Positions 32,101 to 41,644 of a stretch of 64,000 nucleotides of DNA are shown piece after piece. How positions within the stretch are numbered: position 1 is the first letter of the stretch; each line of letters starts with the position of its first letter. Below the pieces are notes generated by a model. It had not been told where the DNA came from. It was given only the letters and a program-made list of their open reading frames with translations, and did no database searches. This DNA comes from Eubacterium sp. Its GTDB lineage: Bacteria > Bacillota > Clostridia > Lachnospirales > Lachnospiraceae. Location of the stretch: the NCBI GenBank assembly GCA_021769425.1, contig JAETSX010000005.1, forward strand, positions 1-64,000, in the 5' to 3' direction. The position numbers and the translations under genes were made by a program.

Positions 32101-33081
32101 CTAGACATTATAAATATCCGCCTTGTATGCTTTCATATTATGCCGCATCCAGCCAATTGTTTCTGAAATTCCTTCTGCAAACGTATACTGCTGCTTCCAG
32201 TCTGTCAGCCTTTTTATTTTGTCATTGGAACCCAGAAGACGGTTCACTTCACTTTTCTCCGGCCGCAAACGCTGCTCATCACACACAATCTCCGCCTTTG
32301 GATTAATCTGGGAAATAATTTCTTCTGCCAGTTCTCCAATGGAGATCTCCTGCTGAGTTGCGATATTAATTTCTTCTCCGATTGTTTTATCTGATTCTGC
32401 AATAGCAATAAATCCCGCCGCCGTATCTTTCACATAATTAAAATCTCTGGTAGGCGTCAAAGCGCCCAGCTTAATTTCCTCTTTTCCTGCCAGAAGCTGG
32501 GAGATAATGGTGGGAATCACTGCCCTTGCCGACTGTCTGGGGCCGAAAGTATTAAAAGGCCGCACAATAGACACCGGAAGCTGAAAACTCCTGTAAAAGC
32601 TCTCCGCCAGCCGGTCCGCCCCGATCTTGGTGGCAGAATAAGGAGACTGGCCCTGGTAAGGATGCTTTTCATCTATAGGCACATACTGAGCCGTTCCATA
32701 TACTTCAGAAGTAGAAGTCACAAACACCCGCCCCGTCTCCAGCTGGCGGGCTGCCTGCAGGACATTTAATGTCCCCTTGATATTGGTATCCACGTAAGAA
32801 TCCGGAGAATGGTAGCTGAAAGGGATAGCAATCAATGCCGCCAGATGGAACACTGCATCCACCCCTTTCATGGCCTCCCGCACTCCGTTGGGGTCACGGA
32901 TATCTCCGGTAAATACCTCAATTTCCTTTAACTTTTCCTGAGGAAGGCTGTCCAGCCAGCCCCAGGTATTAAAGGAATTATAATAAGCAAATGCTTTGAC
33001 ATCATAGCCTCGTTCCAGAAGGCTTTCTGTTAAATGGCTTCCGATAAAACCGTCTGCTCCGGTTACTAATACTCTTTTCAT
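32101..33081 (-). CDS. legB: LegB-type UDP-GlcNAc 4,6-dehydratase
   Basis: 326 residues of the extended SDR family. NAD-binding GADGFIGSH is at about 8-16, the active-site triad has TSTSEVYG and YSATK (about 147-151), and FNTFGPRQSARAVIPTIISQ is highly characteristic of LegB. LegB converts the nucleotide-activated GlcNAc (GDP-GlcNAc in Campylobacter) to its 4-keto-6-deoxy form, the first step to legionaminic acid. It is adjacent to ptmE, the enzyme that would make GDP-GlcN. The partner legC and legH genes are not next to it. AAAGGA precedes ATG. Confidence 0.88.
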   Translation of the reverse strand: MKRVLVTGADGFIGSHLTESLLERGYDVKAFAYYNSFNTWGWLDSLPQEKLKEIEVFTGDIRDPNGVREAMKGVDAVFHLAALIAIPFSYHSPDSYVDTNIKGTLNVLQAARQLETGRVFVTSTSEVYGTAQYVPIDEKHPYQGQSPYSATKIGADRLAESFYRSFQLPVSIVRPFNTFGPRQSARAVIPTIISQLLAGKEEIKLGALTPTRDFNYVKDTAAGFIAIAESDKTIGEEINIATQQEISIGELAEEIISQINPKAEIVCDEQRLRPEKSEVNRLLGSNDKIKRLTDWKQQYTFAEGISETIGWMRHNMKAYKADIYNV

Positions 33082-33111
33082 AATGGGAAATCCTTTCTCA
33101 GTTACTTTTTC

Positions 33112-34188
33112 CTACTCTGCTTTCAGATTCAGCTTCTCTTCCATACGGTGCATCTCCTCGAATTCCCCCATATCCAGAAATGACTCCTCGCTGATGGGAT
33201 ACATTCCCACACCCCGTTCCTCCTTCAATAGCTTATCCGCTAAATCCGTCATATGGAAAAAGGTTTGTTCCGGAATATCTTTCAGAAGCTCCGGATTCAG
33301 GATATACATTCCGGTATTGACGAAATAAGAAAGCCTGGGCTTTTCTTCCATGGAATGGATTCTGCCGTTCTCACTGGAATGAACCACGCCGTAGGGCACA
33401 ACAATATTCTTCAATGCAGTTACCATGGTCAGTTCATTTCCTGATTCCAGATGATATTGATAAATGTCAGCATAATTGGCATGAATCAGAATATCACAAT
33501 TTGTCACGATAAAAGGTTTATGTAATTCCTCTCCCAGCAAAGTAAGGCTTCCTGCCGTCCCAAGGGGCTTATCCTCCTCCACATAATCCAACATGTAATC
33601 TGATATATTGTCTGAAAAATAAGATTTAATCATGCTTTTTCTGTAATTTACCGTAGCATGAAAATCTTTCACCCCATATTTCCGAAATTCATTGATGATA
33701 CGTTCCATAATGGGAATGTCACCAATTGGAATCAGGGGCTTAGGAAGAATTTTGGTATAAGGGTAGAGACGGGTTCCCTTACCTCCTGCCATAATCACAA
33801 CAGGAACTTCCTGCAGCGGCATGTTCTGTTCTGCATTCTCGCTGCCGTCACTTTCTTCTTTGAAGATAATATCTTTAATCCGGTTCTCTTTAGTCACCAC
33901 CGGAAGCGCGGTAATCAGGTATTTTTCCATGTATTCTTTGGCTTTTCTGCGTTCTTTGCAGGTGATGACTTTGGGATTTCTGTTCATGATATGATATATT
34001 TCCCCCTGCAAATCTCCCGTTTTAATCAGCCAGCGGCGGATGTCTCCGTCCGTTACAACGCCGATTAATTTTTCACTTTCATCTATCACGAATAAAATTC
34101 CTTTGGCATTGGAATCTATTCTCTGCATGGCCTCCACTACTATCACAGTCCGTGGAATCAAAAACCTGCCCAGCTCTTCTCGCTTCAT
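33112..34188 (-). CDS. ptmE: PtmE-like sugar-phosphate nucleotidyltransferase with CBS pair
   Basis: 358 residues from ATG 34188 (CAGGAGG 8 nt upstream). Two CBS motifs occupy about 1-115 (ILFVIDESEKLIGVVTDGDIRRWLI; ALPVVTKENRIKDII). They are followed by a nucleotidyltransferase domain (VVIMAGGKGTRLYPYTKILPKPLIPIGD, about 130-157; the usual GGxGTRL signature). PtmE of Campylobacter makes GDP-GlcN for legionaminic acid; this protein has the same fusion. The CBS pair probably senses nucleotides. It precedes legB by 30 bp. Confidence 0.85.
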   Translation of the reverse strand: MKREELGRFLIPRTVIVVEAMQRIDSNAKGILFVIDESEKLIGVVTDGDIRRWLIKTGDLQGEIYHIMNRNPKVITCKERRKAKEYMEKYLITALPVVTKENRIKDIIFKEESDGSENAEQNMPLQEVPVVIMAGGKGTRLYPYTKILPKPLIPIGDIPIMERIINEFRKYGVKDFHATVNYRKSMIKSYFSDNISDYMLDYVEEDKPLGTAGSLTLLGEELHKPFIVTNCDILIHANYADIYQYHLESGNELTMVTALKNIVVPYGVVHSSENGRIHSMEEKPRLSYFVNTGMYILNPELLKDIPEQTFFHMTDLADKLLKEERGVGMYPISEESFLDMGEFEEMHRMEEKLNLKAE

Positions 34189-34271
34189 CCGGGGAACCTC
34201 CTGTTTGATACGCTGCCGTCCTGGCAGCTTGTATTCTATTATAGGTATATCGGCTTTATTTGGCAAGTTCT

Positions 34272-35964
34272 TTAACCAATCAGAACTTTCTTTCCCTGGA
34301 ATGCAAAACCATAGCTGCGTATCCGTTTCTGAGAGATTCCTTTGGCCAGAAGGCCGGCGGCGTAATTCTTCTCTTCGATCTGGGCAAGGGCCGCTTTTAC
34401 GGTGTCCTTAAGCTCTTTCTCTTCTTCTGTGTCCTGCACCTTGAATTCCAGTATGATTGCATCATCTTCTTTCTCTCTCGGTTCCAGGACCACATCATAC
34501 CTGCCGAAGCCGCTTTCCCGGTTGGAGGTAAGCACATAGCGGCCTGACAATTCCACCATCAATCCCAGTACAAATCCATGGTAAAAGCGTTCCGGCTCCG
34601 CTTCCGAACCTTTCTTTCCTGTGTCAAAATAACTGAATGTGCTCAAAGCAACCTTATTCATGTAATGATTCATGGCTTTTACATCTCCCAAGAGCAACGC
34701 TTTGATAAAGTCATTGTAATCAGAATCCACGCTGGCAAACCAGTTCCGGACCATCCTGCGCAGCACCATACGCACCTCAAGATTTGTCAATTCCAATTCA
34801 TATTCGTTTTCCCACTCCCCTGTTTCATACTGACGGATATTAAGGCTTTTCACTTTCATATAACCGCTTGCCAACAGCAGACTCCAAATCGCTTTCTCAT
34901 CATGATCCAACATACCAAATACGATCTGCTCATCAATGATCGTGCAAATGGAAAAACCCTGCAGCAGATTTTCAAAAGATTCTTTCACACTCTTCGCACT
35001 TTCTTGGACAAGCTTTCCAACTAGGCTGTTGGAACTGGTATTGGCCCAGTAGGCCCCCCCAATTTTCTCTCAGCAAGATAATTAAGCACTGACCAGGGAT
35101 TGTAGATATCTGTCATGTTCCCAAAAGTAAAACCATCATACCATTTCTTCACTTCTCCTTTCCGGTCAGACAGGCCGAATTCATCCAGCGACGCAAATAC
35201 CTCTTCTTCTGTAAATCCAAAACATTTTTCATACTGTTCCGATGTGGTGGTGACCACTTTCAGATGATTCAAATCAGAGAAAATGGATTCCTTGCTGATT
35301 CTGGTAATGCCCGTCAAAATAGCCCGCTCCAGGCTGGGATTCGTCTTAAAGGTTGCGTTAAACAATGCCCTGATAAAGGAAACCATTTCTTCCCAATATC
35401 CATTCACATAGGCTTCCTGCATAGGGGTATCGTATTCATCCAGGAGAATAATCACTCTTTTCCCATAATAGCGGGTCAAAAACTCTGACAGCATCCGAAG
35501 AGATGCCGCAGCAGCATTGTCCTCCATATCTGCCGATATATTCTGAAAGCTGCGCTTTTCATTTTCATTCAGCATATCCCCTTCCAGAAGAAAATCGCAT
35601 CGATTATAAAATTCTCTGATCATTCTGCATATGCTCTTGCGCACCTGGGCAAAGGTCGTCTCTTTTACAGCCGCAAAGCTCAAAAACATCACCGGATAGG
35701 TTCCCTGCAGATTCCGGTACTCTTCCTGCCGCCAGATGGAAAGGCCTTCAAATAATTCTCCTCTTCCTGCGTACTTTACAGAGAAAAATTTCTCCAACAT
35801 ACTCATGTTCAGCGTCTTCCCAAAGCGGCGGGGCGGGTAATCAGCGTTACAATATCATTCGCTTCCCACCATTCCCGGATGAAATCTGTTTTGTCTACAT
35901 AAAAATTGTTGGTAAGTCTTACGGTTTCAAAGTCCTGATGGCCTAGGCCTGTTTTTCTTGGCAT
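34272..35964 (-). pseudogene. AAA-ATPase-like/PD-(D/E)XK protein with two frameshifts
   Basis: The full reading starts at ATG 35964 (MPRKTGLGHQDFETVRLTNN, AAGGAAGGTG upstream). One C is missing from a CCCC run (35829-35832) inside the RPRRFGKT Walker A box. The long middle frame (Walker B-like VIILLDEYDTP) runs to a second indel in a C7 tract (35054-35060). The last frame (34272-34988) carries the nuclease-like C-terminus (DVVLEPREKEDDAIILEFKVQ). The family is AAA-ATPase_like plus PDDEXK_9, common in Clostridia and of unknown role. Both indels are in homopolymers, so assembly error or slipping cannot be excluded. Confidence 0.8.
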
Positions 35965-36037
35965 GGGGGTTCACCTTCCTTTCGGATTGCAAATTGTACG
36001 AGGATCCGTTAGCAGAGCGTTCGTCTCACAAGTGCAG

Positions 36038-36598
36038 TTAAAAATTCAACAAACCTGCAATATCAGAAAAATCAATAATCAAATCGTCATAGACGCCGGC
36101 CTTTACAGAATCAGCAAAGGTATAATCTCCTGTATTCTCTGATTCAAAATCATAGACAAAAATGCGGTCTTTCTCCGGATCAACAATCCAGTATTCTCTG
36201 ACGCCGGCGGTGCGGTATTTGAACAGTTTCGTATAATAGTCCATCCGCCTGCTGGCCGGCGATACAATTTCGATAATCCAGTCAGGAGCGCCCAGGCAGC
36301 CTCTATTTGTGAGTTTGGCAGGATCACAAATCACGGAAATATCCGGTTCCACATAGTTTTTGTCATCTTTGTACAGAAAAACGGCAAACGGGGCAAAAAA
36401 CGCTTCACAAAAGCCGCCCTTTGACTTGATATAGGAATTTATGACAGAAAACAGTTCCCGGGCAATTGTTTGATGCCTACGGCTGGGAGGCGCCATATTG
36501 TAAATCTGCCCGTCTATCAGTTCGGCTCTGCTGCCTTCCGGCAGATTGTAGATGTCGTCAATGGTGTAGTGCTTTTCTTGTGCTAATGCTGGGGGCAT
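36038..36598 (-). CDS. Uma2-family (DUF820) putative endonuclease
   Basis: 186 residues. The PD-(D/E)XK-like core is visible: AELIDGQIYNMAPPSRRHQ (about 20-38), YVEPDISVICDP (about 76-87, with the catalytic Asp) and DWIIEIVSPASRR (about 105-117, with the E-x-V pair). It ends with a REYWIVDPEKD segment. Uma2 proteins are widespread, often in repeat families, with no settled function. It has its own promoter and AAAGGAAGTG site and is intact. It lies between broken genes in the interrupted part of the sugar island. Confidence 0.85.
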   Translation of the reverse strand: MPPALAQEKHYTIDDIYNLPEGSRAELIDGQIYNMAPPSRRHQTIARELFSVINSYIKSKGGFCEAFFAPFAVFLYKDDKNYVEPDISVICDPAKLTNRGCLGAPDWIIEIVSPASRRMDYYTKLFKYRTAGVREYWIVDPEKDRIFVYDFESENTGDYTFADSVKAGVYDDLIIDFSDIAGLLNF

Positions 36599-36630
36599 GG
36601 TATCACTTCCTTTGTTGGTTATGTGCGTGG

Positions 36631-36659
36631 TTATAATTGCTATATTCCTATTTTGACAA
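36631..36659 (-). promoter_or_regulatory. Promoter of the Uma2 gene
   Basis: TTGTCA, 17 bp, TTATAA on the minus strand, about 30-60 nt before the ATG. Confidence 0.55.
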
Positions 36660-36772
36660 CTAATACATTTACTTTTCTCTGAGAGTAAATAGCAGCTTCT
36701 TTAATAACAGTATAATAAAATTTGAAGGATAACACAAATAATTTCGATATGTTTTGCTACAATAATTTTCAG

Positions 36773-36820
36773 CCGGACAGATACCCTTCTGATACGGTAT
36801 TCTGCCCGGCCGGTTTCTTT
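36773..36820 (+). terminator. Possible terminator hairpin
   Basis: CCGG-CAGA-ACC / GGT-TCTG-CCGG imperfect stem followed by TTTCTTTG on the plus strand. It would also fold on the minus strand, just after the fragment ending at 36832. Confidence 0.4.
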
Positions 36821-36831
36821 GTAATTCTTTT

Positions 36832-37122
36832 TTATTTTCTGCCTATGTAAATGTAATGGTGGGAACACCCGTCTTCGTCGTCTGCTGAAGACAAGCTAAA
36901 CAGTTCATAACTACCAATGTGCAATGTCTGGAAAGGCTGAAAAACTGCTTCATCATTTCTCGAAAATGTAGAAAGCTTTACCTCACACAAAAATATCTGA
37001 ACTAACTCTGATGTGTGGTACTCATCCAGGCCAGACGATTTCAGTTCCAGGTTATCCAACTCTTCCACACCATATCTCGACGCTACCTGTTCCAGTTCTC
37101 CCAGTTTCTTTTTTTCATCCAA
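36832..37122 (-). pseudogene. Fragment of an unrecognised gene
   Basis: The frame gives 96 residues from a weak TTG, but it is open a further 12 codons upstream (WNLLTEDLKALL reads like protein) until a stop, with no start codon or ribosome site. The 5' end is probably lost. The residues are acidic and helical at first, then FQTLHIGSYELFSL. No family recognised. It lies beside other broken genes. Confidence 0.4.
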
Positions 37123-37200
37123 CAGTGCTTTTAAATCCTCTGTAAGAAGATTCCACGCATCTTATATATACTATACGCTTTCTGTCCATACTCTCTGCTT

Positions 37201-37491
37201 TTATTTACCACAATATCTCTTAGGCTTTTGATAATCGTTTCTTTCCACTTTCACAAAATTTATAATTGTGGAATCATGGATATCATACACACGGTAACAT
37301 TCATAACCGTCAAACACTCTTATCATATCCTCTTTCGTAAAATCCCATAAATGGTATTGATTATAGTGCGTGGTTTTTTTCCTTGGAAAAGAAATAATAA
37401 TTTCATGTATCCTGCAGCGCAGAACCATTTCCTTTAAAATCATCGGATTCTGCAGATGTTCCACCGTCTCTAAAGATACCAATACGTCAAA
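37201..37491 (-). pseudogene. C-terminal fragment of a SAM-dependent methyltransferase
   Basis: The frame reads FDVLVSLETVEHLQNP, which is motif IV/post-motif of a class I methyltransferase, then CRIHEIIISFPRKK and a C-terminal FVKVERNDYQKPKRY tail. Motif I and the SAM pocket are absent. Upstream of 37491 an in-frame stop and unrelated sequence mark a deletion junction. It is the relic of a third methyltransferase in this glycosylation island. Confidence 0.6.
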
Positions 37492-37497
37492 CTATCT

Positions 37498-37647
37498 TCA
37501 TGCTGCTATTTCTATCCGCTCTAAAGCTTCCTGCATATATTTGGGAAGTCGCCGAATAAAACTGGCGGTGAACTCCTCCAGCTGGGCTTCGGTGATATGG
37601 AAATATTCCATGACGGTGTCCATCAGCGCATCAATGATGATGCACAT
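37498..37647 (-). pseudogene. Short C-terminal remnant of unknown protein
   Basis: 49 codons (MCIIIDALMDTVMEYFHITE...) with good amphipathic helix pattern and a stop at 37498, but no ribosome site; a stop lies five codons upstream. It looks like the tail of a longer gene cut off by the IS110 fragment. Family unknown. Confidence 0.35.
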
Positions 37648-37720
37648 GGAACGGCTGATCTACTTCGGCTTCCTTTCCAGAACCCATAGAGCGCCCGCAG
37701 AAGCTTACATGTGATCATGA

Positions 37721-37930
37721 TCAGTAACTGTATCTTTTGGAGCAGATTTCCTGCTCTCGTTGTATAATAGCAAGGCTCCAGTTATATTCTTCTCCATGCG
37801 CCACCGCTGACCGTGCTGCCTGAAACAGCCAATAGCTCCGCCGCTTTCGTCCCCTGTGGCTGATCCTGGTCTCCCCTTTGTGCTTCCCGGAACTGCAGGA
37901 CACCAACCCAAGTTTCTTCTGTTTACAGAA
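37721..37930 (-). pseudogene. IS110-family transposase C-terminal remnant
   Basis: The frame reads KKLGLVSCSSGKHKGETRISHRGRKR, then RSYWLFQAARSAVAH. The SGK-KG-T-IS-RGRKRLR--L motif is the hallmark of the IS110 Transposase_20 domain. The N-terminal DEDD catalytic domain is absent. It is a trace of past insertion between legF and the damaged region. Confidence 0.7.
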
Positions 37931-37961
37931 GAATAAAATACGAGAGATAATACAAATGAAT

Positions 37962-38651
37962 TCAGAATATTTTTTTCATAAGAATCTCTGCCATAGCAAA
38001 GTCAAGTTCATCGTCAATGTCTATGGAATGTTGTTTGGGCATGATGTAAGCATAGCATTTTTCTTTATAAACATTTGCTGCGGAACATAAATGCTCCACT
38101 TTCAAAATATAAACAGCCCCATTCTCCCGGTAATACACCGGCAAACTTTGCCTGGGAAGATATGCCAGTTTCTCATCCTCGAAATCTTTCATAGACAAAT
38201 CTTCCGGCAGCGTATTGCTCCACAACGGAGAATGTTCCATTTCACATACAGACGAGATCATATTCGCCTGCTTATCCCTGAAAAATCTAAAAGCGCATGC
38301 GATATCTTCTGATGTCCGAAGAGGAGATGTTGGCTGTAATACTGTAATAGTATCGAAATGTTCTTTATATTCTTCATACTTGTTCAGCACAAAGCGCATG
38401 GCGTCCCACATCAGGGCTGTATCAGAAGAAGTCTCCATATCTCTTAAAAATGGGATATCAGCTCCATAATGTATGCCGATTTCTGCATACTCTTCCGAAT
38501 CTGTGGAAACATGTATTCTGTCAAATAATTTCGTATTTTGCGCCGCTTCTATGGCATAAGCCAATAATGGCTTGCCATTCAGCAGCTTTATATTTTTATC
38601 TTTTAATCCTTTTGAACCGCTTCTTGCGGGGATGACTGCAATGTTTTTCAT
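37962..38651 (-). CDS. legF: CMP-nonulosonate (legionaminic acid-type) cytidylyltransferase
   Basis: 229 residues. N-terminal IPARSGSKGLKDKNI is the CTP-binding signature of acylneuraminate cytidylyltransferases. VSTDSEEYAEI, LQPTSPLRTSEDI and SIDIDDELDFAMAE (metal-binding DxD) follow. The enzyme activates a nine-carbon sugar acid with CMP for transfer. With NeuB- and NeuC-like genes nearby, legionaminic acid or a relative is the expected substrate, though PseF and NeuA share these motifs. It follows the 759-residue transferase by 15 bp. Confidence 0.85.
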   Translation of the reverse strand: MKNIAVIPARSGSKGLKDKNIKLLNGKPLLAYAIEAAQNTKLFDRIHVSTDSEEYAEIGIHYGADIPFLRDMETSSDTALMWDAMRFVLNKYEEYKEHFDTITVLQPTSPLRTSEDIACAFRFFRDKQANMISSVCEMEHSPLWSNTLPEDLSMKDFEDEKLAYLPRQSLPVYYRENGAVYILKVEHLCSAANVYKEKCYAYIMPKQHSIDIDDELDFAMAEILMKKIF

Positions 38652-38666
38652 GTTGTACTCCTGTTT

Positions 38667-40946
38667 TTAGATAGAACATAAAAATCCTAAATCCTCTGAA
38701 ACAATTAATACCGTATTTTTCATCCCATCTATCTCACATATTGAATACGCAATCTCTTCCTTCTCTAAAATCCCAAGAATCGCTCCAATTGTCTTCCTCT
38801 CTCCAGGCCTTTCAGAATCATCTACCATAATTACAAAAGAATCAGCCAAACATTCCGGAAGTATTTCCATAATATCTACTCTGGAATATTCCTCGCTTCC
38901 CTGAGGGCCATCCACAAAAATAAAATCAAATATTTTATCAGTGAGTGTTTCTGCAAATTTGTCATAATATTTTATCGGTGCAGTTGTATGAACCCATCTT
39001 CCTTTATAAATAGTTTCTTTTCTTTCTAACCATACTATTTCTGTATCCTTTTTTGCCCCATGTTTATCCAGGAAAAACTCTATCCAATCTTTATCATGCT
39101 CCACAATGTAATGCTGTGCATGAAAATATTCTGCATAAGCGCCAATCACCCTGGTGGACTGCCCCAAGCCTATTTCTAAAATACGCTTTGGCCTAAATTC
39201 ATCCAGCGAGCGATACAATACATACAATCCCTGATAGGAAATGGCAACTCTTCCAGGCGATAATGATACTTCTTTCAGCCATTCACTGCCATTTATCGTA
39301 CTATTAAATACAACTGCAAACTCATTGTCCCTGCTTCTTCTTTCTGTAACATATGCAAGATGCGTCAATTGATCCAGTTTATTCTCAAGATTCACCACCT
39401 TTTCTTTTAGTTCCGTTCCAAAATCCTCATCTTTCTTCTTTGCGAATATATTATAAAACTTAAGTTCATCTACGAACCGATCTCCCTGTTGATACTCCAC
39501 GCCAATATTTGAAAAGAGCTTCTCAAACATTCCTTTCATATCTTCTAATTCCAAACTTCTTTCCCTGCTCTTTTCTCTCATGCTGTTAAATAATTCCCCA
39601 TCTTTATAATAACTCTTTAAGCGCTCCTCCATTTCCTGATAAGAATCTACTCCAAATTCTTTTCCGCAGACATCCCATACGTCCCCATACCTTGTAGTAA
39701 TTACTGGAATCCCATGGTACATTGCCTCGAAAGCAGCTCTGCCGCCGCCTTTTCTGTTTGGCTGAATATACACATCGGCAAGCCGGATTGCCTGACTTCC
39801 ATCTTCTACATCCCCTGTAAAAGATAACTTTTCACGATTGGTAAATTTATCTGCTATCTGCTCTTCTTCAAATATCTCGCCAATTACCATAAAGTGACTA
39901 TTGGGCAGTTCACCCAATACCCGATCTACCATTTCTAAAAATTCATCATCCATTTCCTCCTGCATTCTGTTCCCTGCTGAGACAATCAGCCATTCGTCTT
40001 CCGCTACTCCAAACTCTTTTCTTGTGTAAGAACGCAATGTATTCTCATCCGGCATAATATAATTAAAGACAGATTCCACCACTTTCTGCCAAGGCTGTAA
40101 CCTTTCTATCTTCTTTTTGTCTGTATCTCTCAGCTGCCTGTTGAGCACTAAATAATCCGCCATGCTCACCGGCATAGCAGTTGTACATGCAATTGTAGCA
40201 GTCCTCACAAAATGCCGGCATAAATCAGATGTAAATGAGCTGCCGCCTATATTCAGCACAAGCCTTGGAGATAATTTTTTAATGTTATAAATAACATTCG
40301 CTATTTCCTGCAAATCCGGCATTGTTACCGGCACTTGATAAAAAGAAAACTTTTCGCCCTTATATGGAAGTTCATTTATCCTATTATAACCTTCTGCAAA
40401 ACTAACTGTCGCATTAAAATTCATATATGGAAAATTCTCCAAATGAAATCCCGAATCATTAATTATAATTACAGAAATCCCTAATCTTTTCTGAATTGTA
40501 TATGCATAATCCAAAACTCGTCTCGTCGGAGCGTGTTTTAAATCCAAAAACTGATCTGTAATAATAACAATGACATCTTGTTCTTCCTGAACTTTATCGC
40601 CTTCTATCAAAGAAGCCGGCATAGCATTCTCTATTTTAAGATATATAGCCGCATAGACTTCCTCCAATGTCTGCCCGCACTCGTCAAATAATTCTGAGAC
40701 AAAATAATTCCTCTGTAGTATCCAATATAGGGTCCATCTTTCTTTGAGCGGAAAAAAATCTTCTCTGGCAATACTGCACAGCAGTTCAAAGGCCTTAATT
40801 TTCAGTGTTTCTTTATAATCATCCCTTGCTAATACAATAATACAAAGACTCACTACATCCCTTACTTCATCTGTTGAAATTTTAAATAAACTATTTTTGT
40901 CATTATGAAAAAAATCTATCAATCCCTCTGTCCGATCCATTTCCAC
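38667..40946 (-). CDS. Glycosyltransferase fused to a class I methyltransferase-like domain
   Basis: 759 residues. An N-terminal helical part (1-110) precedes a GT-B glycosyltransferase (about 120-500): YTRKEFGVAEDEWLIVSAGNRMQEE and ADVYIQPNRKGGGRAAFEAMYHGIPVITT, with the E of the retaining GT4 type. A coiled linker (VVNLENKLDQLTHLA) leads to a SAM-type Rossmann domain (RILEIGLGQSTRVIGAY, about 597-613; FDFIFVDGPQGSEEYSR, about 690). The second domain may methylate the sugar just transferred or only bind nucleotide. Fusions of this kind occur in glycosylation islands, and it would be a bifunctional flagellin-glycan enzyme. Acceptor unknown. Confidence 0.78.
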   Translation of the reverse strand: MEMDRTEGLIDFFHNDKNSLFKISTDEVRDVVSLCIIVLARDDYKETLKIKAFELLCSIAREDFFPLKERWTLYWILQRNYFVSELFDECGQTLEEVYAAIYLKIENAMPASLIEGDKVQEEQDVIVIITDQFLDLKHAPTRRVLDYAYTIQKRLGISVIIINDSGFHLENFPYMNFNATVSFAEGYNRINELPYKGEKFSFYQVPVTMPDLQEIANVIYNIKKLSPRLVLNIGGSSFTSDLCRHFVRTATIACTTAMPVSMADYLVLNRQLRDTDKKKIERLQPWQKVVESVFNYIMPDENTLRSYTRKEFGVAEDEWLIVSAGNRMQEEMDDEFLEMVDRVLGELPNSHFMVIGEIFEEEQIADKFTNREKLSFTGDVEDGSQAIRLADVYIQPNRKGGGRAAFEAMYHGIPVITTRYGDVWDVCGKEFGVDSYQEMEERLKSYYKDGELFNSMREKSRERSLELEDMKGMFEKLFSNIGVEYQQGDRFVDELKFYNIFAKKKDEDFGTELKEKVVNLENKLDQLTHLAYVTERRSRDNEFAVVFNSTINGSEWLKEVSLSPGRVAISYQGLYVLYRSLDEFRPKRILEIGLGQSTRVIGAYAEYFHAQHYIVEHDKDWIEFFLDKHGAKKDTEIVWLERKETIYKGRWVHTTAPIKYYDKFAETLTDKIFDFIFVDGPQGSEEYSRVDIMEILPECLADSFVIMVDDSERPGERKTIGAILGILEKEEIAYSICEIDGMKNTVLIVSEDLGFLCSI

Positions 40947-40984
40947 ATTTCCTCCAAACTCTATTTTTTCAATTTAAATTTCTT

Positions 40985-41644
40985 CTATTTCTCCGCCTGC
41001 ACCAAAAATTGTTCCACAACATTGCCCCTGTCCGTAAATCTTAAAGTATCTGCCACAATGTTCTGAAAACCGGTTTCTTTCAGCAGATTTATTAATTCAT
41101 TTTCATCATAAAAATGTGATATGCCTCTCCCTACCAAACCGCCTTCTGTAATATCACAAAACGTATTTTTTTCTAATTTCGTTCCCGTTCCAAATCCCGT
41201 AGTCCCCGTTGTGAAAGATACCGAAAATAATTTCCCGCCCTTTTTTAACATACGATATATCTGTTGATACATTTTTAAAATATTGTCTTTTCTATTTGCA
41301 TAAACAGTTGCATTATCGATGACGCAATCGAAAAAATCATCTTCGTAATCCAGTTCTATAGCATCCCTGACTCTAAGATCCGCCTGTAATTTTTCTTCTT
41401 TCAGTCTTGCTTCCACTTTATTCACTGCACTTTTAGATCCGTCAAATCCATATGTATCAAATCCCTCCCTGGCCAAATACCAGGTATGGCTTCCTCCGCC
41501 GCAGCCAAAATCCAATATTTTCACTGCTTTCCGATCCCCATTATAATAATTTCTTGCAACAAAGCGAATTACCGGCTCTGAAGGATATTTTCCCCATTCC
41601 TGCGCCGCATGGATCTTTTCCCAAGTCTCATCAAATGATTTCAT
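40985..41644 (-). CDS. SAM-dependent methyltransferase of the glycosylation island (copy 1)
   Basis: 219 residues, class I fold. SAM motif I is ILDFGCGGGSHTWYLA (about 43-58); YGFDGSKSAV and DFFDCVIDNATVY follow. It is the sister of the gene at 42859-43518 (same length; most residues alike, including MKSFDE.WE and the C-terminal VEQFLVQAEK). The ATG overlaps the stop of the NeuC-like gene by 4 bp, so translation is coupled. It probably methylates a nonulosonic sugar or a glycan on flagellin. Confidence 0.82.
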   Translation of the reverse strand: MKSFDETWEKIHAAQEWGKYPSEPVIRFVARNYYNGDRKAVKILDFGCGGGSHTWYLAREGFDTYGFDGSKSAVNKVEARLKEEKLQADLRVRDAIELDYEDDFFDCVIDNATVYANRKDNILKMYQQIYRMLKKGGKLFSVSFTTGTTGFGTGTKLEKNTFCDITEGGLVGRGISHFYDENELINLLKETGFQNIVADTLRFTDRGNVVEQFLVQAEK

